A stretch of DNA of 25,922 bases from a virus (IMGVR_UViG_3300021335_000076:1-25922), one strand, 5' to 3'; counted from the first letter of the stretch, positions 8,997-16,447 are shown. The notes: generated from the letters alone by a model not told the origin. A program made the numbers and translations.

Positions 8997-9890
8997 ATGA
9001 CCATCAAGGAACGAGTACAGGAAGTCTTCAACCGATTCAACGTGAACCTCGAAGTCGAGGACAAAGTACGTGTGGATTTGGCCGAGGCTGCCTTGGAAAA
9101 CGGTACCGTCATCTATACCGACGCGGACGACTTCGCAGAGGGAGAAGACGCTTACATCATCAACGACGAAGGTGAACGCATCCCACTCCCTCCCGGAGAG
9201 TACACCTTGGCCGATGGCGGCAAAATCTCAATTGGAGATGTTGGCAAAATCAATAAGGTTGACAAGCCCGGAGGAGGTGACGCCAAAAACGAAGGCAAGC
9301 CCGACGCCAAAGGCGTTGACGGCAAGCCGAACATTGATTCAACCAAGCCAATCAAGCGCAAAGAGGCACCAGTACAGGAAACGCCAGCCGACCCACCTCC
9401 CAAAAAGCCTGCGCCAGCAAAGAAAAAGAAACTCGCTGAAGAAGAACAAGAAGACATGAATGTACAATTGAACGAAGAGCAGGTTTTGGCCTTGCTCGTT
9501 GAGCGTTTTCCCGACTTGGGCGAAGAGCTCGCCGCACAAATCGCCGCAGCCGTGGCCGAAGTTTACGCCGTCCCTGTAGAGGAAGAGGTTGAAGAGCCCG
9601 TGGTTGAGGAAGCCCAAGAGGAAAAGGAAGAAATGACCGAGACACCCGAAGCGGTTGAAGAGGTCGAGGTAGAGGTGGAGTTGAGCGAAGCCAAGCCGGA
9701 AAAGACCGAGCTTGAATCACTCAAGGAAGCCGTTGCCGAAACCAACGCCCGGTTGGAGCAGTTGCAAAAGTTCGCCGCGAATGGTGGATTGAAGCACAAG
9801 GCACCAACCAAGAAGGTCGAAAAAATCGACCTGACCAAAATGACAATCGAAGAGCGCGTCCGCGCCCTTGCAAATCAACTCTCTAAATAA
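8997..9890 (+). CDS. Scaffold-like capsid assembly protein
   Basis: 297 residues from ATG 8997, preceded by an A-run. A TTG at 8979 would add six residues. Residues 20-85 carry the LENGTVIYTDADDFAEGEDA...PLPPGEYTLADGG pattern seen in a Bacteroidota phage protein placed between protease and capsid. Then come a Pro/Lys-rich linker (100-155), a helical segment beginning about NVQLNEEQVLALLVERFPDL, a very acidic Glu/Val stretch (190-225), a coiled coil and a basic end. Acidic, helical, low-complexity and directly before the capsid gene all fit an internal scaffold. An in-frame ATG at 9456 could give a short form, as in lambda-type nested scaffolds, but that is speculative. Confidence 0.65.
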   Translation: MTIKERVQEVFNRFNVNLEVEDKVRVDLAEAALENGTVIYTDADDFAEGEDAYIINDEGERIPLPPGEYTLADGGKISIGDVGKINKVDKPGGGDAKNEGKPDAKGVDGKPNIDSTKPIKRKEAPVQETPADPPPKKPAPAKKKKLAEEEQEDMNVQLNEEQVLALLVERFPDLGEELAAQIAAAVAEVYAVPVEEEVEEPVVEEAQEEKEEMTETPEAVEEVEVEVELSEAKPEKTELESLKEAVAETNARLEQLQKFAANGGLKHKAPTKKVEKIDLTKMTIEERVRALANQLSK

Positions 9891-9896
9891 TTCAGC

Positions 9897-10826
9897 ATGG
9901 CTGATATGACTTTCACCACGAGCAACTACGCAGGGACGGCCGCCGTTCCTTTCGTTGCTCCCGCAATTTTGAGCGCAGATACCATCGCGAACGGGTACTG
10001 CAGCGTTTTGGAAAACGTTCGTTACAAGACCAACCTCCGCAAGATTTCTGGCGGCACGGTTGAGGCCCGCTCATGCGACTTCGCGGCCAACGGTTCTTTG
10101 GACATCTCTGATGTGCAATTGACCCTGACCGAGTTGCAAGTGAACGAGGAAATCTGCAACCACGAGCTCGCTCAGACTTGGGCAGCCGAGCAGATGCGCG
10201 GCAACTACGCCGCCGTTCCAGGTGACTACGAGCAGTTCTTGGCTCAGTACGTGGCCGCTCGCGTCGCAGAGGACGTCGAAAAGAACATCTGGTCAGGTAA
10301 GTACAACAGCACCACCGGCGCAACAACAGGCGGCGGCGCAGGTACTTTGTTTGATTCAATTATGAGCGCATACGTTGCTGGTGCAGGAACTCACGAAACA
10401 ACCGTGACGGGTGCGTTTACAAACGCAACCATCGACGACCGTCTTGCTACCTTGGTGGCCGACTTGCCAGACGCTTTGATTGGCGACCCAAATACGAAGA
10501 TTTACATGAGCCGTAAGTCTTTCCAGCTCTACTTCCAGTTCTTGGCCGCAGGTGACAACAACCCAGTGTTGGCGACTCAGATGGCGAAGTTCTACTTGGG
10601 CTACGAAATCATCACGCCCGCTGGTTTCCCTGACGACACGTTGTTGGCCTCTCGTGTGGACAACTTGTACTTTGGAACCAACGTCTTGACTGACCACGTT
10701 GAAGCACGCTTTATTGACCTCCGCAACACAACCGGAGCTGACCTCACTCGCATTCTCATGATGTTCGACGGAGGTACTCAGATTGTGGACGAGGCTTCTG
10801 CCGCTTGCGTCCGTCGTTCAGCCTAA
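9897..10826 (+). CDS. Major capsid protein (HK97-fold type)
   Basis: 309 residues, 6 bases after the scaffold gene. The sequence has the feel of an HK97-fold shell protein: N-arm, then ENVRYKTNLRKISGGTVEAR, a helical spine part (EQFLAQYVAARVAEDVEKNI), Gly/Thr-rich loops, and a C-terminal domain with PNTKIYMSRKSFQLYFQFLA and NLYFGTNVLTDHVEARFIDL. Codon use is strongly biased to a few codons, as expected for the most abundant protein. It follows protease and scaffold and is followed by a very stable hairpin and then the tail tube gene. Identification is by context and pattern, not by a database hit. Confidence 0.8.
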   Translation: MADMTFTTSNYAGTAAVPFVAPAILSADTIANGYCSVLENVRYKTNLRKISGGTVEARSCDFAANGSLDISDVQLTLTELQVNEEICNHELAQTWAAEQMRGNYAAVPGDYEQFLAQYVAARVAEDVEKNIWSGKYNSTTGATTGGGAGTLFDSIMSAYVAGAGTHETTVTGAFTNATIDDRLATLVADLPDALIGDPNTKIYMSRKSFQLYFQFLAAGDNNPVLATQMAKFYLGYEIITPAGFPDDTLLASRVDNLYFGTNVLTDHVEARFIDLRNTTGADLTRILMMFDGGTQIVDEASAACVRRSA

Positions 10827-10843
10827 TAACTAACCGAGACAAC

Positions 10844-10863
10844 GGGGGGCCTTCGGGCTCCCC
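10844..10863 (+). terminator. UUCG-tetraloop hairpin after the capsid gene
   Basis: The sequence forms an 8-bp stem (GGGGGGCC with GGCTCCCC, one G-U pair) closed by a cUUCGg tetraloop, one of the most stable RNA loops. No T run follows, so it is at best a partial terminator. It may instead protect the 3' end of capsid mRNA or set the capsid to tail-tube ratio. Confidence 0.65.
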
Positions 10864-10888
10864 TGCCTCTCCCTAAACCTAAAAAAAC

Positions 10889-11428
10889 ATGGCTTGCGAT
10901 TTAACATTGACAGGACGCGGTGTAGGGTGTAAGGACGCCCTCGGTGGAATCAAACGCATCTACGTTGGAGAGTGGGAAGACGGCATCTGGGAAGACATCG
11001 CCTCCGGTGAAGTTGCCGGATTGAGCGGCACCAACACCCTGACCGTTTTTACTTACGACATGACGCGCGGGTCTGGTTCCTTGAACCAAACCATCACTTC
11101 CGACCTTGCCGCAGGTACGGTCTTCTTTGACCAAGTTTGCTCCGTGACATTCAACAAAGCTTCCGCTTCTGACATCACAGAAATCTCCAATCTTGTCAAA
11201 GGCCGTATGGCCGTCTTGGTTGAGGACAACAACGGCAACTGGTTTGTCATGGGACACCAAAACGGCGTCGAAGTTTCAGGCGGAACGGCCCAAACGGGGA
11301 CCGCTGCCGGCGACCAAAACGGATTCACCATTGAGTTCAGCGCACAGGAGGTAGCACCCGCACCATTCTTGGCCTTGACTTCAGGCGCACCAAGTGACAC
11401 AGACATCACCGTCACGGCTGCACCGTAA
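10889..11428 (+). CDS. Major tail tube protein
   Basis: 179 residues with an A-rich leader (TAAAAAAAC before ATG). The middle and end follow the pattern of Bacteroidota siphovirus tail tube proteins: DLAAGTVFFDQVCSVTFNKA, then ISNLVKGRMAVLVEDNNGNW, FVMGHQNGVEVSGGTAQTGT and GDQNGFTIEFSAQEVAPAPF. It would polymerise into the tail tube around the tape measure. It is flanked by two hairpins, the UUCG hairpin upstream and a full terminator downstream, which suggests a separately tuned, abundant transcript. It lies about 3 kb after the tape measure, the reverse of the usual order. Confidence 0.8.
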   Translation: MACDLTLTGRGVGCKDALGGIKRIYVGEWEDGIWEDIASGEVAGLSGTNTLTVFTYDMTRGSGSLNQTITSDLAAGTVFFDQVCSVTFNKASASDITEISNLVKGRMAVLVEDNNGNWFVMGHQNGVEVSGGTAQTGTAAGDQNGFTIEFSAQEVAPAPFLALTSGAPSDTDITVTAAP

Positions 11429-11475
11429 GACTGCGAAAATACCGGGCCACCTTAGGCCGTTATTGTTACAAGGAG

Positions 11476-11503
11476 GGGGAGGGCGTTGGCCTTCCCCTTT
11501 TTT
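11476..11503 (+). terminator. Rho-independent terminator after the tail tube gene
   Basis: A 9-bp stem (GGGGAGGGC with GGCCTTCCCC, one G-U pair, loop GTTG) is followed directly by six T (11498-11503). This is a standard intrinsic terminator and ends the tail-head transcript 11 bases before the next start codon. The portal operon downstream therefore depends on read-through or on a promoter I could not see. Confidence 0.85.
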
Positions 11504-11513
11504 ATTTTGACCT

Positions 11514-11915
11514 ATGATTCACCTCGTCCCAAATAACGACCCCAACATCATTTACGTGACGCCGTTCGAGTCGCGTAAGTTCCTCGCCGCGTTTACGGAC
11601 TATCTTTTGGTCTTGACAAATCAAGCCACCGAGGAGACGCATATTTGTATTCTCAACGTCCAAGTCGACAACGAGAGATATACCAAGGCCGACGTCCCAA
11701 CAAACAACGACGACGGCGTGAATGGCGAGGTTCTTATCACCGAATCGGGCCTCTACACCTACACCATCTACGGCCAAAACTCTGACAGCAACCTCGACCC
11801 TACCGACGCGGTGGTGGTGGGGGTGTGTGAGGTGGGCTCGTGCAAGGTGAGCGACGAGGCCGCGTGGACAATCCCGAACGTCACAATCCCCGACAACGTC
11901 ATATATTACGAATGA
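11514..11915 (+). CDS. Minor structural protein, beta-rich, unknown role
   Basis: 133 residues. It is strand-rich with an N-terminal YVTPFESRKFLAAFTDYLLV, a central NVQVDNERYTKADVP and a C-terminal YGQNSDSNLDPTDAVVVGVC region. Small proteins of this look sit near portal genes in Bacteroidota phages and may be decoration or neck proteins. There is no signal peptide. It starts just after the terminator T run, with an ATG preceded by TTTTGACCT and no Shine-Dalgarno site. It precedes the portal by one base. Function inferred only from place and fold style. Confidence 0.6.
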   Translation: MIHLVPNNDPNIIYVTPFESRKFLAAFTDYLLVLTNQATEETHICILNVQVDNERYTKADVPTNNDDGVNGEVLITESGLYTYTIYGQNSDSNLDPTDAVVVGVCEVGSCKVSDEAAWTIPNVTIPDNVIYYE

Positions 11916-11916
11916 C

Positions 11917-13587
11917 ATGGAATTACTGAAGCTGCAAGAATACCAAGAGCGGTCGTACGCCGAACGTCCATCAAATCAAGGGTGGGTGTCTTATGGCGAC
12001 GACAACCTCTTCCCTCAATATCTGATTGACCTATACAAGTCCAGCGCGACGCACAATGCGTTGTGCACGTCAATTGCCTACATGATTTTTGGCGACGGCG
12101 TACAGGCCGACACGCTGGACGCGCGTTTGAAGATTGAGGAATGGGGCTTGCAAGACGAAGTCAGAAAGGCGTGCCTTGACCTAAAGATTCAGGGCGGGTT
12201 CGCACTTGAGGTGGTGTACTCAATCGACCGAACAACTATTTCAAAGGTTCGCCACTGTCCATTTGAGAACATCCGGAGCGCAGAGGTAGACGAAGACGAG
12301 AAGGTCAACTACTTCTACTACTCAAAGGATTGGGCCGACAAGCGTGAAGAGCCGCAGTTGGTTCGCGCCTTTGACCCATCGGACGCCGTAGAGCATCCGG
12401 TCCAAATCTTGTTTGTCAAGCCGTTCTCTCCGGGTTCGTACTACTACCCAAAGCCCGACTACATCGGCTCAATTGACTATATCGAGCTAGACAAAGAGAT
12501 TGGGAAGTATCATATAAACAATATCAAGAACGGGTTGGCCCCTTCGTTTACGATTCACTTCAAGAACGGAGTCCCAGCTCAGGAAGAGAGACGACGCATC
12601 CGCAACGACATCGAGCGCCAATTGGCCGGGGCCACGAATGCGGGCAAGTTCATTGTGACCTACTCGGACTCTCCCGACCGCAAACCAGACTTCGAGCCGT
12701 TCCCGCTTTCAGATGCCGACAAACAATATCAGTTCCTTTCCACCGAGGTGTCCGACAAAATCATGGTTGGTCACCGTGTGGTGTCTTCGGCTATGTTTGG
12801 AGTTAAGACGGCGGGACAACTGGGCAACACCCAAGAACTCGAAATCGCCTCCGAGTTGTTCGACCGCCAAGTCATCAAGCCTTATCAACGAATCGTAAAG
12901 GACGCCCTTGAAAGCATCTTCACGGCAGCAGGGGCACCGACCGTTGTCTCGGTCGAAGAAGTGCCGCCTATGGAGCCCGTAGAGGTCGAGATGAGCGAAG
13001 ACGTAGAGTTGAACCTTGCGTGCGACTATCTTATCGAGATGGGCGAGGAGCTCGACGAGGAATGGGAGTTGATTGACGCCCGCCGCGTGGACGTAGAAAC
13101 CGAGGCCACACAAGATGCCCTCTGGAACTTCGCCCGAGTGCCGTCAGGCAAGCCCCAAGCCAAGTCAGACCAAGACAACGAACTCGTGAAGGTCAGATAC
13201 GCCTACATGCCCAAAGTAACGGGCAAGAACGGCAACGAATCGCGGGACTTTTGTAAGCGCATGGTGGCCGCTGGCGACCGCGTATGGAGGAAAGAAGACA
13301 TCGACGCCGCTTCCAATCGTGCCGTGAACCCCGGATGGGGGCCAAATGGCTCTGACACATACGACCTCTTCCTCTACCACGGGGGCGGGTCGTGTCAGCA
13401 CTTCTGGGAGCGTCGTACCTACCTCCGCAAGAACAACAAGAAAATCAGCGTCAACCGCGCCCGCAAGATTTTGCGTGAAGCAGGGTTGGAACCGCTGCCG
13501 ACAAATGACCCGCGCGTTGCCAAGCCCACCCGTGAGCAAACGAACCGCGGCTTTCTCGAACCCAAGAACTGGACAACACCCGTATAA
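11917..13587 (+). CDS. Portal protein with appended C-terminal domain
   Basis: 556 residues. The first 340 or so are portal-like: WVSYGDDNLFPQYLIDLYKS, SATHNALCTSIAYMIFGDGV, ENIRSAEVDEDEKVNYFYYS, GKFIVTYSDS and the long helix around VKTAGQLGNTQELEIASELF. Twelve such subunits would form the DNA gate at the head vertex. Residues about 415-535 are an added domain: YAYMPKVTGKNGNESRDFCK, VWRKEDIDAAS, NPGWGPNGSDTYDLFLYHGG, HFWERRTY. The latter motif occurs in other Bacteroidota phage head proteins and may act in head morphogenesis. Residues 330-360 are very acidic. It lies downstream of the capsid gene, not upstream as usual. Confidence 0.8.
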   Translation: MELLKLQEYQERSYAERPSNQGWVSYGDDNLFPQYLIDLYKSSATHNALCTSIAYMIFGDGVQADTLDARLKIEEWGLQDEVRKACLDLKIQGGFALEVVYSIDRTTISKVRHCPFENIRSAEVDEDEKVNYFYYSKDWADKREEPQLVRAFDPSDAVEHPVQILFVKPFSPGSYYYPKPDYIGSIDYIELDKEIGKYHINNIKNGLAPSFTIHFKNGVPAQEERRRIRNDIERQLAGATNAGKFIVTYSDSPDRKPDFEPFPLSDADKQYQFLSTEVSDKIMVGHRVVSSAMFGVKTAGQLGNTQELEIASELFDRQVIKPYQRIVKDALESIFTAAGAPTVVSVEEVPPMEPVEVEMSEDVELNLACDYLIEMGEELDEEWELIDARRVDVETEATQDALWNFARVPSGKPQAKSDQDNELVKVRYAYMPKVTGKNGNESRDFCKRMVAAGDRVWRKEDIDAASNRAVNPGWGPNGSDTYDLFLYHGGGSCQHFWERRTYLRKNNKKISVNRARKILREAGLEPLPTNDPRVAKPTREQTNRGFLEPKNWTTPV

Positions 13588-14154
13588 ATGGCACTCACCG
13601 CAGAAGTTCTCTTTGTCAACCCGGACTACATGAAGCGTATGACCCAGCTCAACGGCGGGGTGGAAGATGCGGTCATGGTTCCGGCCATCATTTTGGCACA
13701 AGACAAATACATTCAACAGTACCTCGGAACTGACCTTTTGGACAAGCTGAAAAACGACATATCTGGTGACACACTGACGGGCGACTACGAGACTCTCGTG
13801 GACGACTACGTTAGAAAGGCGACGGTGTGGTGGAGCATGGTTGAAATGTTGCCCAACTTGTATGTCAAACTTGACAACGGCGGCCTCGTCATTCGCACGG
13901 CGGAGAACACTTCGGCAATTGGCGAGGACGACTTGCACCGCGAAATCGAGAACGCACGTCAGAACGCGCAATTCTACACCACGCGCCTTGTGGAGTATCT
14001 CTGCAACAACTCGTCACTCTTCCCAGAGTACAAGAGCAACACAGGCCCCGACATGAGCCCAGAGACGCAGGTGTACTATCAAAACGGAATGACCATTTCA
14101 GGTGGACACGACCGCGTCGACCCTGACTTGGCCCGCAAAATCTTCTACGATTGA
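13588..14154 (+). CDS. Head-tail connector-like protein (DUF6712-type)
   Basis: 188 residues, starting right after the portal stop. The N-terminus (LTAEVLFVNPDYMKRMTQLN) and helix-rich body (AIILAQDKYIQQYLGTDLLD, DDYVRKATVWWSMVEMLPNL) fit the helical connector/adaptor proteins found next to portal genes in Bacteroidota phages. It would bind under the portal and close the head. Its stop overlaps a TTG that may start a tiny next gene. The family assignment is from memory of the pattern. Confidence 0.7.
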   Translation: MALTAEVLFVNPDYMKRMTQLNGGVEDAVMVPAIILAQDKYIQQYLGTDLLDKLKNDISGDTLTGDYETLVDDYVRKATVWWSMVEMLPNLYVKLDNGGLVIRTAENTSAIGEDDLHREIENARQNAQFYTTRLVEYLCNNSSLFPEYKSNTGPDMSPETQVYYQNGMTISGGHDRVDPDLARKIFYD

Positions 14155-14237
14155 CACGCCAAGAGAACATCGTGGCGCTGAAAAAGTGGATGGAGAAGAA
14201 TAAACCGAAGCCCAAACCAAAAGAAAAGAAGCCGTGA
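14151..14237 (+). CDS. Tiny basic peptide, possible gene
   Basis: A 28-codon frame with TTG start overlapping the connector stop (TTGA) and a TGA overlapped by the GTG of the next gene (GTGA). The product would be very basic with a Lys/Pro repeat tail (KPKPKPKEKKP). The double stop/start overlap matches this phage's coupling habit and is the main support. It could also be a spacer with no product. Confidence 0.4.
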   Translation: MTRQENIVALKKWMEKNKPKPKPKEKKP

Positions 14238-14437
14238 GCATTGAAACCCTCTTGAATTTGTTACCTTCCTTGCTGGCGGCAGTTGGGGTGTGGGTGTCTT
14301 TGAATAGCGAGGTGGCCAAACTCAAGGGACGGGTGTACCGTTTGGAGTCTGACCAAGGCAAGATTGAGGCCATGTTGAAGGAGTGCGTCGAAGGCATCCA
14401 CGAGCTGAAGTTGTTGTTGGCCAAAAAGGGACTTTAA
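14234..14437 (+). CDS. Membrane-anchored coiled-coil protein, holin-type candidate
   Basis: 67 residues from GTG 14234. Residues 5-22 (TLLNLLPSLLAAVGVWVS) form one hydrophobic segment; residues 24-62 are a coiled coil (EVAKLKGRVYRLESDQGKIE and on). This anchor-plus-coil build is like XhlA-type and similar small proteins beside phage endolysins. It directly precedes the endolysin with no gap, so a role in lysis timing or endolysin release is likely. A strict holin function is not shown. Confidence 0.6.
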   Translation: MSIETLLNLLPSLLAAVGVWVSLNSEVAKLKGRVYRLESDQGKIEAMLKECVEGIHELKLLLAKKGL

Positions 14438-14794
14438 ATGTACAAGTGGTTCAAGATGTCCGAGTTTGATTCGCCCGACCAACCCGGTTCGGGTGAACTC
14501 ATGGAACCCGCCGTGGTCCAAGCGTTGGACATTGCCCGCGACATCTATGGTTTCCCTATGGTTGTGACCTCTGGTTTTCGCAGCGTGCCTCACAATAAGG
14601 CCGTCGGAGGTAGCCCCAAGTCAAGCCACCTTCTCGGCTGGGCCGTGGACATCGCGGTTCCCAATTCAGAACGTCGGTTCCTCATGCTTGAAGCGTTGTT
14701 AGACGCCGGGTTCCACCGTATAGGCGTGGGCGAGGACTTCCTTCACTGCGACCTCGACCCGATGAAGACGCCGAATTGTCTTTGGGTTTACTGA
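14438..14794 (+). CDS. M15-family peptidase endolysin
   Basis: 118 residues, starting directly after the membrane-protein stop. It has the full core of an M15 (D-Ala-D-Ala/L-Ala-D-Glu type) peptidase: TSGFRSVPHNKAVGGSPKSS, zinc ligands H64 and D71 (SHLLGWAVDIAV) and H103 (FLHCDLD). The enzyme would cut peptide bonds in peptidoglycan at the end of infection. It has no signal peptide or wall-binding domain, so it needs a holin-like neighbour to reach the wall. Length is typical for single-domain phage M15 enzymes. Confidence 0.85.
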   Translation: MYKWFKMSEFDSPDQPGSGELMEPAVVQALDIARDIYGFPMVVTSGFRSVPHNKAVGGSPKSSHLLGWAVDIAVPNSERRFLMLEALLDAGFHRIGVGEDFLHCDLDPMKTPNCLWVY

Positions 14795-14803
14795 AAATAG
14801 CTA

Positions 14804-15649
14804 ATGCACCTTACCCGTAAACACCGCACCGTCCACGCCGTCGACTGCAACGTAGAGCAGCGCAAAGGACAACAACACTTTCTCTTCATCTCGGACATCC
14901 ACTACGACGCCATGAAGTGCGACCGGGAGCGGCTACATCGTCACCTCGAAGAAGCACGAGAGCTGGGAGCGGGTGTCTTCATCTTTGGAGACTTGTTTGA
15001 CCTCATGCAGGGCAAGTACGACCCTCGTGGCAACTACTCCGAACTACGCCCGGAGTACAAGTCTTGCGTGTACGTGGACGAGGTTATCCAAGACGTGGGA
15101 GAGAAGCTGGCCAAGTACGCCGACGTCATCAAGTTCATCTCCAAGGGCAACCACGAAACCAACATCGAGAAGAGAATGATGGTCAGCCCCATTGACCGCG
15201 TGGCCCAAATCCTAAACGCGGCAGGTGGTCACGTTGAAGTTGGAGGGTACGCGGGTTGGTTGGTCGTCCAAGCACACCGCAGCGGGTCGGCCCGCCGTCG
15301 ATTCAATGTCCATTACCACCACGGCTACGGAGGGGGCGCCAAGCGCTCGAAAGGAATCCTCGGAGCGGACATCGACCAAAAGGACTTCCCGGACGCGGAT
15401 TTGATTGTGCGCGGCCACGACCACCAAAAGTGGCACCTCCCCATTACCGTCGACCGCATCACCAACTCCATGAAGTTGGAACAACGCACGGTGCACCACC
15501 TACGCCTCGGCTCATATAAGAAGTTGGGGGATAGGTACGCGGGTTGGGCTACGGAAAAGAACTTCTCGACGCCACGGCTCGGGGGTTGGTGGGGTTGCTT
15601 GGAAGAGCGCCGCGACGACTACGTCTGGACCATCCGGGAGGCGACATGA
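14804..15649 (+). CDS. Calcineurin-like metallophosphoesterase
   Basis: 281 residues. All family motifs are present in order: D31 and H33 in ISDIHYD, D63 in FGDLFD, N116-H117 in KGNHET, H172/H173 in VHYHHGYGGG and H205/H207 in RGHDHQ. These bind two metal ions and hydrolyse phosphoesters. The substrate could be nucleic acid, a cyclic or capped nucleotide, or a phosphorylated lipid or wall precursor; the sequence does not tell. Position between the endolysin and a small membrane protein is odd for a DNA repair nuclease. Codon use matches its neighbours. Confidence 0.8.
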   Translation: MHLTRKHRTVHAVDCNVEQRKGQQHFLFISDIHYDAMKCDRERLHRHLEEARELGAGVFIFGDLFDLMQGKYDPRGNYSELRPEYKSCVYVDEVIQDVGEKLAKYADVIKFISKGNHETNIEKRMMVSPIDRVAQILNAAGGHVEVGGYAGWLVVQAHRSGSARRRFNVHYHHGYGGGAKRSKGILGADIDQKDFPDADLIVRGHDHQKWHLPITVDRITNSMKLEQRTVHHLRLGSYKKLGDRYAGWATEKNFSTPRLGGWWGCLEERRDDYVWTIREAT

Positions 15650-15867
15650 AGCCCGCGTTCCAGATACTCCAAAACTTAGACGTCACGGAGATGTTCAAGA
15701 CGAAAGGCGACCTCAAGAGATGGAGCGCAAAGCGAACCATTGGGGGCGCGATTGTTACCGAAGCCCTTTGGCAAATACACACGCATGGCCTATCTTGGGA
15801 AGGCATCGTCTTGACAGGGGTTGGCATAGCCCCTCTCTGCCTCTCGTTCTTCGAGGGCAAGGGATAG
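15646..15867 (+). CDS. Small membrane protein (holin candidate)
   Basis: 73 residues from the ATG of the ATGA overlap with the phosphoesterase stop. The N-terminal part is polar and basic (NLDVTEMFKTKGDLKRWSAK); residues 33-67 hold one or two hydrophobic stretches (TIGGAIVTEALWQI, GIVLTGVGIAPLCLSFF). It is the last gene before a strong terminator, in the lysis region, so it is a candidate holin alongside the gene at 14234. It resembles small, often unnamed membrane proteins of Bacteroidota phages. Confidence 0.6.
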   Translation: MKPAFQILQNLDVTEMFKTKGDLKRWSAKRTIGGAIVTEALWQIHTHGLSWEGIVLTGVGIAPLCLSFFEGKG

Positions 15868-15888
15868 TGTTTCATTCATCACAGGTTG

Positions 15889-15920
15889 AAGGGTCGCCCG
15901 AAACGTCGGGGGCCCTTTTT
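15889..15920 (+). terminator. Rho-independent terminator closing the late region
   Basis: A long stem pairs AAGGGTC..CCCGA with TCGGG..GGCCCTT (12 pairs with one bulged G and one G-U), loop AACG, followed by five T (15916-15920). It separates the lysis region from the early promoter. Confidence 0.85.
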
Positions 15921-15932
15921 CTTTGCATGTAA

Positions 15933-15948
15933 AAAAAGTTCGCTTTTT
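15933..15948 (+). other. Small A/T hairpin with TTCG loop upstream of the early promoter
   Basis: AAAAAG pairs with CTTTTT across a TTCG loop, ending in five T just before the -33 element. It may be a weak back-up terminator, or the A-run may act as an upstream promoter element. No protein-binding role can be shown. Confidence 0.35.
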
Positions 15949-15949
15949 G

Positions 15950-15980
15950 TTTGGTAGATGGAAAGTTTGTTCTATCTTTG
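15950..15980 (+). promoter_or_regulatory. Bacteroidota-type early promoter (TTTG-N19-TAnnTTTG)
   Basis: TTTG at 15950-15953 and TATCTTTG at 15973-15980, 19 bases apart, fit the -33/-7 consensus of the Bacteroidota primary sigma factor (TTTG, N17-23, TAnnTTTG). It sits between a terminator and the first early gene. Transcription would start near 15985-15990, so the ATG at 15985 would be at or outside the message start and the ATG at 16012 is preferred for the first gene. This is the only clear promoter I found. Confidence 0.8.
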
Positions 15981-16011
15981 GGTCATGAACGAAACACAAA
16001 CCCCCAACACG

Positions 16012-16161
16012 ATGCAAAACAAAAGCACCAAAGGCCGAGACCTCGCCTACGACATCGCCACCCGCCTACGCGGAAACGAGTTCAAAGACATGACCCTCGG
16101 AGAGATTGACGACTTCCGGGCAGAGATGGCCTTGTTTCTTGACCTCAAGAAGGAATGGTAA
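16012..16161 (+). CDS. Small early protein, unknown
   Basis: 49 residues from ATG 16012; the leader is A-rich (GAAACACAAACCCCCAACACG). In-frame ATGs at 15958 and 15985 are rejected because the promoter -7 element ends at 15980. The product is helical and charged (RDLAYDIATRLRGNEFKDMT, then LGEIDDFRAEMALFLDLKKE). First gene of the early operon, so it may act against host functions, but no family is recognised. It overlaps the next start by 7 bases. Confidence 0.55.
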   Translation: MQNKSTKGRDLAYDIATRLRGNEFKDMTLGEIDDFRAEMALFLDLKKEW

Positions 16162-16268
16162 ACGACTTACCAATGGGGGCCCTCTCCGATTGTTGCGGAG
16201 CCCCCACCGACCCAGACGTCCCAATTTGCTCACAGTGCCTTGAATGGTGCGAATACGAATACGAATGA
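16155..16268 (+). CDS. Zinc-ribbon-like micro-protein
   Basis: 37 residues. Two cysteine pairs, SDCCGAP and PICSQCLEWC, are spaced like a tiny zinc ribbon, and the end is acidic (EYEYE). Peptides of this style (CCGAP...CxxCxExC) are frequent in Bacteroidota phages, function unknown. It starts 7 bases inside the upstream gene and ends in an ATGA overlap. Its coding sequence contains an inverted repeat (GGGGGC...GCCCCC, 16164-16206 region) that could slow ribosomes or polymerase. Confidence 0.55.
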   Translation: MVNDLPMGALSDCCGAPTDPDVPICSQCLEWCEYEYE

Positions 16269-16447
16269 AACACGAAACCCTCAAGCCCAACGGAATCTCC
16301 CACACCGTCTACCCTGACCAACCAGCGGAAGACTTCAACGAATGGACGGCCAACTTCACACGACAAGAGCTGGCCCGCGACGCGGACGAGTTCAAGCGTA
16401 AGTTTGACTCCCTGTGGTCTGACTTCAAAAAATCAATTTCCGGATGA
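16265..16447 (+). CDS. Small acidic/basic helical protein, unknown
   Basis: 60 residues from the ATG in the ATGA overlap. An in-frame ATG at 16244 lies inside the upstream gene and is less likely. The N-terminus is polar (HETLKPNGISHTVYPDQPAE); the rest is one long amphipathic helix (FTRQELARDADEFKRKFDSL). No cysteines or membrane segment. Early operon position; no family recognised. Confidence 0.5.
   Translation: MKHETLKPNGISHTVYPDQPAEDFNEWTANFTRQELARDADEFKRKFDSLWSDFKKSISG

Noticed and set aside
11486-11509. Promoter-like TATTTTG before the gene at 11514
   Set aside because: It lacks one T of the TAnnTTTG box, the nearest TTG is only 14 bases upstream, and the bases belong to the terminator.
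15958-16011. Starts at 15958 or 15985 for the first early gene
   Set aside because: 15958 lies between the promoter boxes and 15985 is at the predicted transcript start, leaving no leader.
16164-16206. GGGGGC...GCCCCC inverted repeat as a terminator
   Set aside because: No T run follows, there is a bulge, and it is inside a small coding gene; kept only as a remark.
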